DNA of 64,000 nt from Sphingobacteriaceae bacterium. Lineage in GTDB: Bacteria > Bacteroidota > Bacteroidia > Sphingobacteriales > Sphingobacteriaceae. A program made the translations under genes and the position numbers. Numbering within the stretch: the stretch's first letter is position 1; each line of letters starts with the position of its first letter. Below, piece after piece: positions 21,900 to 33,795 of the stretch. Where the stretch lies: contig JAGIAD010000001.1 of assembly GCA_017745075.1 (NCBI GenBank), positions 62,001-126,000 on the forward strand, read 5' to 3'. The notes below the pieces were generated by a model. The model ran no database searches, was not told where the DNA came from, and saw nothing but the letters and a program-made list of their open reading frames with translations.

Positions 21900-24677
21900 A
21901 TGCTCAAAAATCTCCTCGCCGTTTTTATTTTTTCGGCATTGTTTCTCCCTGCCCTGGCCCAAAAAGCCAGCATTAAAGGTATAGTAGTTGATACAGTAGA
22001 AAAAAAGAACCTGGCCAATAGTTCCGTCCTGCTCATTAATAACAAAGATTCTATCCTGATTAAGGATGTCAGGGCAAAAGCCAATGGCGAATTTGAATTG
22101 TCGGGCTTGAAAAAAGGCACCTACACGCTGGTGATCACCTACCCCAAAATGGCCGATTATATCCGCGATATCCAGCTTTCTGATTCCAGCCGGTTTAACC
22201 TTGGTAAAATCCCGATGGATAGTAAAGCCACACTGTTAAATGAAGTTGTAATTAAAGCACAAAAACAAGCCATTAGCATGAAAGGTGATACCATAACCTA
22301 CCAGGCAGACAGCTTTGCAGTAAAGCCACATGCTAACCTGCAGGATCTGTTAAGGCGATTACCTGGAATTGAGGTTGATAAAGATGGTGCAATAAAAGCA
22401 GGTGGCAAAGATGTAAATACGCTATTGGTTGATGGGGAAGAATTTTTTGGCGACGATCCGCTTCTGGCTCAGAAATACCTGAAAGCCAATGCCGTTAGTG
22501 AAGTCCAGGTTTACGACAAAAAAACAAAGACAGAAGAGCTATCGGGCATTAAAGAAGGCGAATCCAAGGAAAAGGTAATGAATATCAAGCTCAAGGAAAA
22601 CGCTAAAAACGGTTACCTGAGCACGCTCGATGCCAATAGTGACCTTAAGCACTACAAGAATATGGGTGGCATGGCTGGTGTGTACAAAAATAAGTTAAAA
22701 GCGGCAGTATTTGGTTCTAACTCCAATACCAATCAGGATTCGAAGGCAAGTGCCGCCATGAGCAAGCTTAAAGGCAATGATTATGATGTAATTGAAGTTG
22801 GCGATGACGGCAGTACGGTAATGATCAGTTATAGCAGTGGCCGTGATGAGGACGATTTTTCACCCTCAAGCGGATTACCTGATGTAACAGGATATGGGGC
22901 ACATTTTTCTAATAAATGGAACGAAAACAAAGTTGGTTTAAAGCTTAATTATAAAGGCAGCGACAGAAACATATTAGACCGCACAACATCAAAAAACCAA
23001 TCGTTACTGCCCAATGGAACGAATTTCTTTAGCGAAAGCATGTCGAACAGCGAAACCCGAAATACCGGACAAAGTTTAAAAGGAAGTGTTGACATTAAAT
23101 TAGATTCACTTTCCACTTTGAAAATTTCGTTTGCGGGTAGTAAGCGTAAAAACAGCAGCCAATATATGAGTACAAATGAAACTAAAAATGGTGAAGGGAT
23201 ATTTGTTAATAATAGTAATCAATCTAATGATAGCAATGGCGACAATGACCTGTTTAACGGAAATATTAATTACTCCAAAAAGTTTGTAAAAAAAGGGAGA
23301 ACACTCTCCATTGATTTACAGCCTGAAACCAAAAGCAGCACCAGTTTGGGCAACAGTTTGAGTGTTACTCATTATTATGATGCTAATGGAGCGATTAACC
23401 AGACCATTAACCAAGATTTCCTTAACGACAACTCTGGCCGTGAAAGCTCTCTTGGAACCAGAATATCTTATACTGAACCATTAGGCAAACAGTTTTCGCT
23501 ACAAACTGCTTACAGTTTTAAAACCGTAATATCCAATAGCCATAAACTGGTCTTCGATAAATCATTAAATAACAGGCGAATCGATTCGCTGAGCAATAAT
23601 TTCGATTTTAATAATTTTTCGAATATAGGTAAGGTGGTATTGCAATACAGGGCAAAGAAATTTACCCTATCTGGTGGTGCAGAAGCTACCGCAACAACAT
23701 TCGAGCTGAATGATTTAGACCGCGACAACAAATTTAACCGCAACTATTTAAACTGGGCACCGCAGAGCAATCTTAATTATAAACTTGGTAGAAATACAAG
23801 TGCATCCTTAAGCTATAGCGGATATACCCGGCAACCCAGCTTAGACCAATTACAGCCCATCAGACAAATAAACAACCCACTTTATGAAGTTAAAGGTAAT
23901 CCAAATTTAAAACCATCGTTTAACAATAATTTCAGCTTTAATTTTAATACTTACCAGCAAAAATCGCAGATGTATGCCTATATATATGGAGGCTATGGCT
24001 TTACCAAAAATGCTGTTGTAAACACCAGAACGGTTGATGAGGTGAACAAAACCACAAGCAGTTATATCAATTTAAATGGCAACAATAACTTTTACACAGG
24101 TGTAAGCTTCAATAAAGGCTTTAGTAAAATTCATTTTAATGCAGGAATAAATGCCAGTTTCAACCATTCCAACTCAGTATCAATCTTAAACAGTAAGTTG
24201 AATGAGAATGTAAATAACAGTATTAATATACGCCCCCGGTTTAGCTATTATAGCGATAAAGTTCAGGTACAGTATAATCCATCAATTACTTTTTCAAATA
24301 GCCAATCATCAATTGGTTCTATTAATAATGGCAAAAACTTTTACCACAACCACGATATTTCTGGCAATATAAGACTCCCTTATAATACCGAATTTAATAC
24401 CTCCATATCATTATCGTACCAGCCTGCCAACGCTTCTTTTAGCAATCCTGTAAACATTGCAATATGGAATGCTTATTTATCAAAAAAGATGCTTAAAGCA
24501 CAAGAGTTAGAATTAAAAGTATCAATTTCTGATATTTTGGCCGAAAAAAATGGCTATAACCGTTATGTTGGCGGCAATAATATTAGTGAATCCACCAATA
24601 GCTTTATACCACGATATGTTCTAATCGGACTTACCTATAATTTAACGGGAAACTTTATTAAACAAGACAAAAAATAA
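21900..24677 (+). CDS. Outer-membrane beta-barrel receptor with a carboxypeptidase-like N-terminal domain
   Basis: A 925-residue exported protein. A signal peptide (1-20, ending ALAQ) is followed by a CarboxypepD_reg-like beta-sandwich (about 24-105), a TonB-receptor plug-like region (about 115-215, PHANLQDLLRRLPGIEVDKD, VNTLLVDGEEFFGDDPLLAQ), and a long barrel rich in Asn, Ser and Tyr strands. It belongs to the TonB-dependent-receptor-related outer-membrane group common in Bacteroidota. The next gene, 6 nt downstream, encodes a GLPGLI protein, a recurrent pairing whose function is unknown; peptide or metal handling has been suggested for such pairs but cannot be seen here. Confidence 0.85.
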   Translation: MLKNLLAVFIFSALFLPALAQKASIKGIVVDTVEKKNLANSSVLLINNKDSILIKDVRAKANGEFELSGLKKGTYTLVITYPKMADYIRDIQLSDSSRFNLGKIPMDSKATLLNEVVIKAQKQAISMKGDTITYQADSFAVKPHANLQDLLRRLPGIEVDKDGAIKAGGKDVNTLLVDGEEFFGDDPLLAQKYLKANAVSEVQVYDKKTKTEELSGIKEGESKEKVMNIKLKENAKNGYLSTLDANSDLKHYKNMGGMAGVYKNKLKAAVFGSNSNTNQDSKASAAMSKLKGNDYDVIEVGDDGSTVMISYSSGRDEDDFSPSSGLPDVTGYGAHFSNKWNENKVGLKLNYKGSDRNILDRTTSKNQSLLPNGTNFFSESMSNSETRNTGQSLKGSVDIKLDSLSTLKISFAGSKRKNSSQYMSTNETKNGEGIFVNNSNQSNDSNGDNDLFNGNINYSKKFVKKGRTLSIDLQPETKSSTSLGNSLSVTHYYDANGAINQTINQDFLNDNSGRESSLGTRISYTEPLGKQFSLQTAYSFKTVISNSHKLVFDKSLNNRRIDSLSNNFDFNNFSNIGKVVLQYRAKKFTLSGGAEATATTFELNDLDRDNKFNRNYLNWAPQSNLNYKLGRNTSASLSYSGYTRQPSLDQLQPIRQINNPLYEVKGNPNLKPSFNNNFSFNFNTYQQKSQMYAYIYGGYGFTKNAVVNTRTVDEVNKTTSSYINLNGNNNFYTGVSFNKGFSKIHFNAGINASFNHSNSVSILNSKLNENVNNSINIRPRFSYYSDKVQVQYNPSITFSNSQSSIGSINNGKNFYHNHDISGNIRLPYNTEFNTSISLSYQPANASFSNPVNIAIWNAYLSKKMLKAQELELKVSISDILAEKNGYNRYVGGNNISESTNSFIPRYVLIGLTYNLTGNFIKQDKK

Positions 24678-24683
24678 CAGAAG

Positions 24684-25445
24684 ATGAAACATTTAGGATT
24701 AACAATAATGCTGTTTTTTGCGGTTACAATAATAAAAGCACAAACTGTTTTCATCAAAAGTGCTAAAATAACTTTCGAGAAAAAGATAAACCAAAAGCAA
24801 CAACTCGCATCTAACACCTGGATATCAGACGATGCGAAAGATAAAATGAGTAAATACAGGATATCTAACTGGGATTATAATTTTAACGATAGCACATCCA
24901 TTTACAAAATCAAACCAAAAGAAACCTTAAACGACAATAATTTCATCTTTATTGCAGGTGAGAATACGAATGAGCTATATACTGACTTTGGTAAAAAAAC
25001 AAGGGTAATAAGAAAACCAATAAGTGGCGAAGATTTTATTTTAAAAGACACCATCCCACACCTCCGTTGGAAAATCATGAACGATGTACGCCAAATTGCA
25101 GGTTACGAATGCCGTAAAGCCATAACAGTAATAAACGATTCTGTTACTGTAGTGGCTTTTTATACCGATGAGATTTTATTAAAAGGTGGTCCGGAAGGGT
25201 TTACCGGTTTACCAGGTATGATATTGGGTTTGGCCATCCCCCGTTATAACACCACCTGGTTTGCCACTAAGGTTGAAGCGAAAAATGTTCCCATCTTAAA
25301 CATTGCTCCCCCAGCAAAAGGAAAAAGAACGGATACGGAAAAAGATTTCAAAAAAATGCTCGACCTTTATACGCGTTACGATGATAAAAAGAACCCCAGA
25401 AAGATAGAAGACATTAAAAAAGAACTTTATACCCTGATCCTTTAA
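24684..25445 (+). CDS. GLPGLI family protein
   Basis: A 253-residue exported protein (signal 1-19, ending IKAQ). The family name motif is present as FTGLPGMILGLAIP, preceded by VVAFYTDEILLKGGPEG, and an earlier RQIAGYECRKA block is also typical. The function of GLPGLI proteins is unknown. It follows the outer-membrane receptor by 6 nt and surely shares its transcript. Confidence 0.9.
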   Translation: MKHLGLTIMLFFAVTIIKAQTVFIKSAKITFEKKINQKQQLASNTWISDDAKDKMSKYRISNWDYNFNDSTSIYKIKPKETLNDNNFIFIAGENTNELYTDFGKKTRVIRKPISGEDFILKDTIPHLRWKIMNDVRQIAGYECRKAITVINDSVTVVAFYTDEILLKGGPEGFTGLPGMILGLAIPRYNTTWFATKVEAKNVPILNIAPPAKGKRTDTEKDFKKMLDLYTRYDDKKNPRKIEDIKKELYTLIL

Positions 25446-25536
25446 GCGGTATTTTTCCTTAAAACAGTCAATATCAGAAACATAATCCAATTAAAAAATA
25501 TTCGAACAAGTATCTTAAACGAGCGATATTTTTTTG

Positions 25537-25544
25537 TATCTTTG
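25537..25544 (+). promoter_or_regulatory. Candidate -7 box of pyrG
   Basis: TATCTTTG matches TAnnTTTG; it lies 63 nt before the pyrG ATG. The -33 position has no clear TTTG. Confidence 0.4.
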
Positions 25545-25589
25545 TATCCCGTACAAAAACAATTAAACAGGCCGAAAAAGCTTGCTTAA

Positions 25590-27224
<1,635 letters not shown>

Positions 27225-27245
27225 AAGCAGTATTAAACATAAATA

Positions 27246-29042
27246 ATGGATAGAAATACCTTTACAGGACTGTTCCTGATCATGATTATTTTGGCAGGAT
27301 CGTTCTACTTTTTTAGGCCTAGTGAGGCTGAAATTAAAAAAGCCAAAGAAACAGAACGCCTAGATTCTTTGAAAAAAGCCGGAGTAACACCCGTAGAGAA
27401 AGACACCACTAAAGCTGCTGCAATTGCCAGTTCAGCTGTCGATTCTTCAGCTCTAAAAGGCCCTTTTGGTACTGCTTTAACAGGAACTGAAGCCAATACT
27501 GTTTTAGAAAACGAAAATTTATTGATTACCTTAAGCAATAAAGGTGGTAAAATTACTTCAGTAGAAGTTAAAGGACAGAAAACCTTTTCTGGCAAACCGC
27601 TAATTTTATTTGCAGGCAGCGAGAACAAGTTTGGTTTAAATTTAAATGCAGCCGGTAAAGTAATTAATACCAACGATTTATATTTTACACCAACCAAAAC
27701 CGGCAACACGGTTACCATGCGTGCCAACTATGGCGCCAATGCTTATGTAGAATATGTTTACGATCTAAAACCTTTGAGCAACAAAGTAGCTTTTAATGTA
27801 AATTTAGTTGGTTTACAACAGGTAATTGCAGGAAATAGCATTGGCTTAAACTGGTCGACCGTTCTATTACAGCAAGAAAAATCAATCGAAAGTGAGCACC
27901 GTTATTCTGCACCATACTATAAATACCTGGATGGCGATGTTAACCACTTAAGTGTTGCTAAGGATGAAAAAGAAGAGTTATCGAAAGGTAAAATCCAGTG
28001 GTTCTCTTTCAAACAGCACTTTTTCTCGGCTTCTTTAATTTCTAAACAGGCTTTCGAAAAAGGTAGCTTAGAAGTTAAAATTCCAACGGCTCCGGGCCAG
28101 GTGAAATTTTACGATGCCAACATGCAGCTGCCTTATACACATACTGCAAACCAGGCTTATGAAATGGAATTCTATTTCGGTACCAATAAGTTTTCTACTT
28201 TAAAAGCACAGGGCTACGATTTAGAAAAACAGGTAGATTTAGGTTACTGGCCATTAAAATACATTAACCGTTTCATTGTACTGCCTGTATTTAACTTTTT
28301 AAACAGCTTTAACTGGAACTACGGTTTAATCATCCTGGTACTAACCATCTTATTAAAACTTGCTTTATCGCCACTTACCTACAAGTCGTATTTATCTATG
28401 GCTAAAATGAGGGTTTTAAAGCCAGAAATGGACGAAATTAAAGCAAAAGTAGGTGAAGATAACCCTACATTGGTTCAGCAGGAATATTTAAAATTATACA
28501 AGAAAGCTGGCGTAAATCCATTAGGAGGATGTTTACCAATGGTATTACAATTGCCTTTGGTTATGGCCTTTTTCTTCTTCTTCCCTAACCTCTTCGAGCT
28601 ACGTGGAGAGAGTTTCCTTTGGATGAAAGATTTATCAACTTACGATGAATTTATCAGGTTTGGGGTTAAAATTCCATTCATTGGTGATCACTTGAGTTTA
28701 ATGTGTGTATTGATGACCGTTTCGACCCTGATCATGACTTATTTCAATAACCAGGTTTCGGGCGCTACCGGTCAGATGAAATATATCGGTTATATCATGC
28801 CAATCATTTTCTTAGGGGTATTAAATAGCTATCCGGCCGGATTGAACTATTATTACTTCTTAGCCAACTTAATGACTTTCGGACAGCAGTTTCTGATCCG
28901 TAAAATGGTTGATGACGAGAAAATCCACGCTTTAATTCAGCAGAATAAAGCCAGACCAGTTGACGAGAAAAAGAAAAAATCTAAATTTCAACAACGGTTA
29001 GACGATTATATGCGTCAGCAACAGCAACAAGCTAAAAAGTAA
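27246..29042 (+). CDS. yidC: Membrane protein insertase YidC
   Basis: A 598-residue YidC of the Gram-negative type, which inserts proteins into the inner membrane with or without SecYEG. An N-terminal helix (about 6-23) anchors a large periplasmic beta domain (about 80-330). The conserved five-helix core runs from about 345 to 560 (NYGLIILVLTILLKLALSPL, VNPLGGCLPMVLQLPLVMAF, GLNYYYFLANLMTFGQQFLI). The tail is basic and Gln-rich (RRLDDYMRQQQQQAKK-like), as in ribosome-contacting YidC tails. Pairing with pyrG is common in this group. Confidence 0.96.
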   Translation: MDRNTFTGLFLIMIILAGSFYFFRPSEAEIKKAKETERLDSLKKAGVTPVEKDTTKAAAIASSAVDSSALKGPFGTALTGTEANTVLENENLLITLSNKGGKITSVEVKGQKTFSGKPLILFAGSENKFGLNLNAAGKVINTNDLYFTPTKTGNTVTMRANYGANAYVEYVYDLKPLSNKVAFNVNLVGLQQVIAGNSIGLNWSTVLLQQEKSIESEHRYSAPYYKYLDGDVNHLSVAKDEKEELSKGKIQWFSFKQHFFSASLISKQAFEKGSLEVKIPTAPGQVKFYDANMQLPYTHTANQAYEMEFYFGTNKFSTLKAQGYDLEKQVDLGYWPLKYINRFIVLPVFNFLNSFNWNYGLIILVLTILLKLALSPLTYKSYLSMAKMRVLKPEMDEIKAKVGEDNPTLVQQEYLKLYKKAGVNPLGGCLPMVLQLPLVMAFFFFFPNLFELRGESFLWMKDLSTYDEFIRFGVKIPFIGDHLSLMCVLMTVSTLIMTYFNNQVSGATGQMKYIGYIMPIIFLGVLNSYPAGLNYYYFLANLMTFGQQFLIRKMVDDEKIHALIQQNKARPVDEKKKKSKFQQRLDDYMRQQQQQAKK

Positions 29043-29061
29043 TTTTGCTTTTAAATGATAG

Positions 29062-29091
29062 AATCCCCGGTTACTTAATTGACCGGGGATT
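29062..29091 (+). terminator. Intrinsic terminator after yidC
   Basis: AATCCCCGGT (29062-29071) pairs with ACCGGGGATT (29082-29091), 10 bp, followed by TTT. It lies 20 nt after the stop codon. Confidence 0.85.
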
Positions 29092-29389
29092 TTTAGTTTA
29101 GGGAGCCTGGAGTAAAATAGACAGCTGCCATCTCTACTGAAGCGCAGTCCCAACGTTAAGTCAGGATAGAGATCCATTAAAATAGATTTAGCTTCGCTGA
29201 GCCTGCTGATTCCCGACCTCATTGCACTTCGCTCGAATTTGACGGCATTGTCGGGAGTATGATATTCTTTAAAAAATCACGATAAAACGCTTATAATTGT
29301 AATATTTGGCGTACAAGCTTCCGAATAAGCCAAAAAATTCCAATTTTAGGTGATTAAATCTGAACCAACAAATTACTTAACATTTCAAA
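29092..29389. repeat. Gene-free stretch with decayed repeat words
   Basis: I find no gene here. The stretch contains TTCCCGAC (about 29211) and its complement GTCGGGAG (about 29250) as a short inverted repeat around TCATTGCACTTCGCTCGAAT. The look is that of dispersed Bacteroidota intergenic repeats. The S9 peptidase leader follows. Confidence 0.4.
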
Positions 29390-32248
29390 ATGCAAAAGAG
29401 ACTAACAATTATTCTGTTTTTCGTTGTCAGCTTTGCCTACGCACAAAAGAAACCATTAGATCATACAGTATATGATACCTGGGAATCGGTAGGTGCAAAG
29501 CAATTATCAAATAACGGTGTTTGGGCCATGTACAGCATCCTGCAGCAAGAAGGCGATGCACAACTTTACCTTAGCAATATCAAAACCAATGCAAAATTGA
29601 ATATTCCTAGAGGGATGAATGCGCAGTTCAGCAACGACTCTAAATTTGCGGCATTTAATATCCGTCCTTTGAATAAAGATTTACGTCAGGCTAAAATAAA
29701 AAAGAAAAAAGCCGATGAATTGCCAAAAGATTCGTTGGGTATTGCCAATCTTACTACCAATTCGGTTACTAAGGTAGCAAGGGTAAAATCTTTTAAATTC
29801 CCGGAGGAAGGTTCAGGTTTTATTGCCTATTTAACTGAAAAACCCGATACGGCAAAAAAAGCCACAAAACCTGCCGAGAAAAAAGACAGTGAATCTGATT
29901 TTGCAGATGATGAACCTGCCGCAAAAAATAAAACTGAAGAAGGAACCGATCTGGTTGTCAGAAACCTTTTAGCCGGTACTGAAAAAACCTATAAATTCGT
30001 AACCGATTATTATTTCAGTAAAGATGGTAAACAACTGGTTTTTGCCTGCAGCGGTTCTAAAAAAGATAAAACTGCGCCTCAGGGTGTATTTTTATTAAAT
30101 ACGGATAAAGGCATGCTTAAAACCCTGATCAAAGGCAAAGGAAGTTTCAAAAACTTCACGTTTGATGAGGAAAGTGAGCATTTGGCCTTTGTAGGTGAGC
30201 AAAGCCCTGAGAAACAGGAAATAAAAGATTATAACATTTATTATAATTCACTAACGCTTGATACGGCACAGATTTTAGTTGATTTTGATATGCCGGGCTT
30301 GCCTGCAAAATGGTCGGTTAATGGCGATGGAAAAATTACTTTCAGCAAAGATGGCAAGAAATTATTTTTTGGCATCTCTCCCATTAAAAAGCCAAAAGAT
30401 ACCACAATCGTAGATTTCGAAGTGGCAAAGGTTGATGTCTGGAACTACAAAGATGATTATTTACAGCCCATGCAGCTTAAAAATGCGGATAGAGACAGTA
30501 AAAAAAGCTATTTATCTGTTATAGACGTGTACAGCAGCGATCCCAAGGTAATTCCATTAACAGATTTAAAACTACCTGATGCCAATCTGATTGCTGAAGG
30601 CGATGCAAATTTAGTGTTGGCATCTACAGACTTTGGCCGTAGGATCGAATCGCAATGGAGCGGTTCTACTACTAAAGATTATTATTTGGTGGATACTAAA
30701 AATGGTCAGAAAAAGAAAATCATTGAAAATTTAAGCGGTTATGCCATGGCTTCTCCGGGAGGCAACTATATTTTGTATTTTGATAGAAAGGCAGGTAGCT
30801 GGAATACTTACAGCGTAAGCACAGGCAAAGTGACTGTACTTACAGCCGGGTTAACAGAAAAATTTGTCGACGAAGAAAACGATGTACCAGATTTACCTTC
30901 TGCTTATGGTTTAGCTACCTGGACTGAGGGCGATAAAGCGGTATTAATTTACGATAAATACGATATCTGGTCGTTTTCTCCTGATGGAAAAACCGCGCCA
31001 AAAAACATTACCGCAGGTTTCGGAAGGGCCAACAACCTTACCTTCCGCTACGAAAGGGTTCAGCCAGAAAACAGGTTTGAGCGCAATGCCGACAGCAAAT
31101 TTGTAAAATCGAACGAACTGGTTTGGTTAGATGGTTTTAATAACATTACCAAAGAAAATGGTTTTTACCGTACCAATGTAGGCTCAGTTAAAGCGCCAGA
31201 ACTGGTGGTAATGGCCAAGTTTAAATACTCGAACCTGGTTAAGGCCAAAGATGCCGATGTTTACATTTATGACAAGGCGAATTATGTACAATCGCCAAAC
31301 GTTTATGTTACCACAGATTTTAAAACAGAAACCAAATTAAGCAATACCAATCCTCAACAACAGAATTATAACTGGGGAACTGCCGAACTGGTAAAATGGA
31401 CTACTCCAAAGGGTTATAAAGCGGAGGGTATTTTATACAAACCTGAAAATTTCGATCCGAATAAGAAATACCCGATGATTGCCTATTTCTATGAGAAACT
31501 TACTGATGGTTTATACACTTACCAGGCACCTGCTCCTACTCCATCACGTTTAAATATCTCTTATTTTGTAAGTAACGGTTATTTGGTTTTCGCACCAGAT
31601 ATTAGCTATGAAGTTGGTCATCCGGGTAAATCTGCAGTTGAATTCATCAATTCCGGCGTAGAAAACCTGAAGAAAAACAGCTGGGTTGATGGTACTAAAA
31701 TCGGTATCCAGGGTCAAAGCTGGGGTGGTTACCAGGTGGCTTATCTGATTACTCAAAACAACATGTATGCAGCAGCATGGGCAGGTGCACCAGTTGCCAA
31801 TATGACTTCTGCATATGGCGGTATCCGCTGGGAAACCGGTATGAACCGTCAGTTCCAGTATGAAAAAACGCAAAGCCGTATCGGTGCTACCCTTTGGGAA
31901 AAACCTGAGTTATACATCGAAAACTCTCCTTTGTTTATGTTCCCGAAAGTAAATACACCGGTAGTAGTAATGGCAAACGACGCTGATGGTGCAGTGCCAT
32001 GGTACCAGGGTATAGAAATGTTTACCGCCCTGCGTCGTTTGGGCAAACCGGTTTGGATGTTAAACTATAACGGTGAAGCACACAACCTCGTTCAACGCCA
32101 AAACCGTAAGGATATCCAGATCCGCGAACAGCAGTTCTTCGATTATTATTTAAAAGGGGCAAAAGCACCCGTTTGGATGACAAGCGGAATACCTGCAACC
32201 GAAAAAGGAAAAACCTGGGGCTTTGAATTAACTGATGAGAAACCTTAG
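29390..32248 (+). CDS. Exported prolyl oligopeptidase family (S9) serine peptidase
   Basis: A 952-residue peptidase with a signal peptide (1-19, ending AYAQ). Residues of about 30-640 form a propeller-like domain with a charged linker (about 155-190, AKKATKPAEKKDSESDFADD). The C-terminal alpha/beta-hydrolase domain has the nucleophile Ser777 in GIQGQSWGGYQ, the likely acid Asp866 in NDADGAVP and His898 in GEAHN. This is the S9 order Ser-Asp-His. Such enzymes trim peptides in the periplasm. It stands alone with its own terminator. Confidence 0.9.
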   Translation: MQKRLTIILFFVVSFAYAQKKPLDHTVYDTWESVGAKQLSNNGVWAMYSILQQEGDAQLYLSNIKTNAKLNIPRGMNAQFSNDSKFAAFNIRPLNKDLRQAKIKKKKADELPKDSLGIANLTTNSVTKVARVKSFKFPEEGSGFIAYLTEKPDTAKKATKPAEKKDSESDFADDEPAAKNKTEEGTDLVVRNLLAGTEKTYKFVTDYYFSKDGKQLVFACSGSKKDKTAPQGVFLLNTDKGMLKTLIKGKGSFKNFTFDEESEHLAFVGEQSPEKQEIKDYNIYYNSLTLDTAQILVDFDMPGLPAKWSVNGDGKITFSKDGKKLFFGISPIKKPKDTTIVDFEVAKVDVWNYKDDYLQPMQLKNADRDSKKSYLSVIDVYSSDPKVIPLTDLKLPDANLIAEGDANLVLASTDFGRRIESQWSGSTTKDYYLVDTKNGQKKKIIENLSGYAMASPGGNYILYFDRKAGSWNTYSVSTGKVTVLTAGLTEKFVDEENDVPDLPSAYGLATWTEGDKAVLIYDKYDIWSFSPDGKTAPKNITAGFGRANNLTFRYERVQPENRFERNADSKFVKSNELVWLDGFNNITKENGFYRTNVGSVKAPELVVMAKFKYSNLVKAKDADVYIYDKANYVQSPNVYVTTDFKTETKLSNTNPQQQNYNWGTAELVKWTTPKGYKAEGILYKPENFDPNKKYPMIAYFYEKLTDGLYTYQAPAPTPSRLNISYFVSNGYLVFAPDISYEVGHPGKSAVEFINSGVENLKKNSWVDGTKIGIQGQSWGGYQVAYLITQNNMYAAAWAGAPVANMTSAYGGIRWETGMNRQFQYEKTQSRIGATLWEKPELYIENSPLFMFPKVNTPVVVMANDADGAVPWYQGIEMFTALRRLGKPVWMLNYNGEAHNLVQRQNRKDIQIREQQFFDYYLKGAKAPVWMTSGIPATEKGKTWGFELTDEKP

Positions 32249-32327
32249 TTGGGTTTTAGAGGTTAGCGTTAGTGGCTTAGCGCTGATAATACCATAAGCG
32301 ATACTTCAAAGCTGACAACTAAAATTC

Positions 32328-32371
32328 AAATCCATGGAACAAGCAACATAATTGCTTTGTACCATGGATTT
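32328..32371 (+). terminator. Long hairpin terminator after the S9 peptidase gene
   Basis: AAATCCATGG (32328-32337) pairs with CCATGGATTT (32362-32371); inside, ACAAGCAA pairs with TTGCTTTGT with one bulge. The 3' arm runs into TTTTTTT. Confidence 0.85.
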
Positions 32372-32454
32372 TTTTGTTCAATAAATAAATTTAATTTCAT
32401 TAACATATATAATCATAACCTTAACGCTAAACACTAACCTCCTAAACCAACACT

Positions 32455-32520
32455 ATGAACTTTCGGTTAAAAAAGTTATTTTCACGCATCAAAAAAAACA
32501 AACAAACTAAATGGCATTAA
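32455..32520 (+). CDS. Short basic reading frame overlapping the start of the spm gene
   Basis: ATG at 32455 opens 21 codons (MNFRLKKLFSRIKKNKQTKW, then H) that end in the TAA of ATGGCATTAA, so the stop lies inside the first codons of the next gene in another frame. The peptide has eight basic residues. It could be a leader peptide that couples translation to the spm gene, or a chance frame. Confidence 0.35.
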   Translation: MNFRLKKLFSRIKKNKQTKWH

Positions 32521-33791
32521 GCAGGATATGGTCGGGATTTATTATAGTAGCTATTGTTGTAGCTTGTATTAAATGCTTTTTTTTCGGGCAAAGCGACATT
32601 TTTAACTGGATGGTAATCGGGAAATCCGATGATCCGGCAAACCCGCTTAAACTGGACGGGATTATTCAAACCTGTTCCATTGCCGTAAAACTTTGTATCG
32701 AGCTGGTTGGTACGCTGGCGTTGTTTATGGGTTTTATGTCTATTGCAGAAAAAGCAGGTGGCATCCGTTTGTTGTCGAGGATTATCAGTCCTTTCTTTTC
32801 AAAGCTTTTTCCCGAAGTGCCAAAAGGCCACCCTTCTATGGGCCACATGATCATGAACTTTTCGGCAAATTTGTTGGGTTTAGATAATGCTGCCACTCCT
32901 TTTGGCATCAAGGCAATGGAAAGTTTACAGGAATTGAATCCAAACAAAGATGTAGCCAGCAATTCGCAGATTATGTTTTTATGCCTTCATGCCGCGGGTT
33001 TGTGTTTAATCCCGGTAAGCGTAATTGCCATTCGCTCTACTCAGAACGCACAAGATCCTACCGATATATTTATTCCCTGTATGATCGTAACCTTTGTAGG
33101 TACTATGGCGGCCATGCTGATTGTTTCTTTTAAGCAGAAAATAAATCTTCTGCAACCTGTAATATTAACCTGGGTTCTGGGAATTTCGGCTGTAATTGCC
33201 GCAATTGTGTGGTATGTAAGTCGCTTAAATACTGCAGGCGTTACTTCTTTTTCGGGTTTGCTTAGCGGCGGACTTATTTTACTGATCTTTTTACTCATCG
33301 TTCTTGGTGCGCTATATAAGAAAATAGACATCTTTGATTCTTTTGTTGAAGGAGCCAAAGGCGGATTTGAAACGGCAATTAAAATTATCCCTTATTTAGT
33401 TGGGATTCTGGTTGCCGTATGCATGTTGAGAACCAGCGGAACGTTTGACGTCATTATGAATGGGATTAAACACGTCTTTATTTTTTTAGGCGCAGATACC
33501 CGTTTTGTTGATGCACTGCCTACTGCGCTGATCAGGCCATTGAGTGGCGGAGCTGCCAGGGGCATGATGGTGAGTACCATGATTGCCAACGGACCAGATT
33601 CATTTGCGAGCAGATTGTCTGGTGTGTTCCAGGGAGCATCTGATACCACTTTTTATGTAGTAGCCGTTTATTTTGGGGCTGTTGGCATCAGGAATACCCG
33701 TTATGCAATTGGTTCAATGCTATTGGCAGATTTGATAGGTGTAATCACTGCGATAAGCATGGCTTACCTCTTTTGGCCAGGATTAAAATAA
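32511..33791 (+). CDS. Fused spore-maturation-type membrane protein (SpmA-SpmB)
   Basis: A 426-residue membrane protein with two nucleoside-recognition (Gate) domains: an SpmA-like half (about 1-210, MNFSANLLGLDNAATPFGIK and MFLCLHAAGLCLIPVSVIAI) and an SpmB-like half (about 240-426, AIKIIPYLVGILVAVCMLRT, ALIRPLSGGAARGMM, SGVFQGASDTTFYVVAVYFG). In Bacillus SpmA and SpmB affect spore-core dehydration. Bacteroidota do not form spores, so the role here is something else, perhaps transport of a small solute. The fusion is common in this phylum. Confidence 0.88.
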   Translation: MALSRIWSGFIIVAIVVACIKCFFFGQSDIFNWMVIGKSDDPANPLKLDGIIQTCSIAVKLCIELVGTLALFMGFMSIAEKAGGIRLLSRIISPFFSKLFPEVPKGHPSMGHMIMNFSANLLGLDNAATPFGIKAMESLQELNPNKDVASNSQIMFLCLHAAGLCLIPVSVIAIRSTQNAQDPTDIFIPCMIVTFVGTMAAMLIVSFKQKINLLQPVILTWVLGISAVIAAIVWYVSRLNTAGVTSFSGLLSGGLILLIFLLIVLGALYKKIDIFDSFVEGAKGGFETAIKIIPYLVGILVAVCMLRTSGTFDVIMNGIKHVFIFLGADTRFVDALPTALIRPLSGGAARGMMVSTMIANGPDSFASRLSGVFQGASDTTFYVVAVYFGAVGIRNTRYAIGSMLLADLIGVITAISMAYLFWPGLK

Positions 33792-33795
33792 CAGC

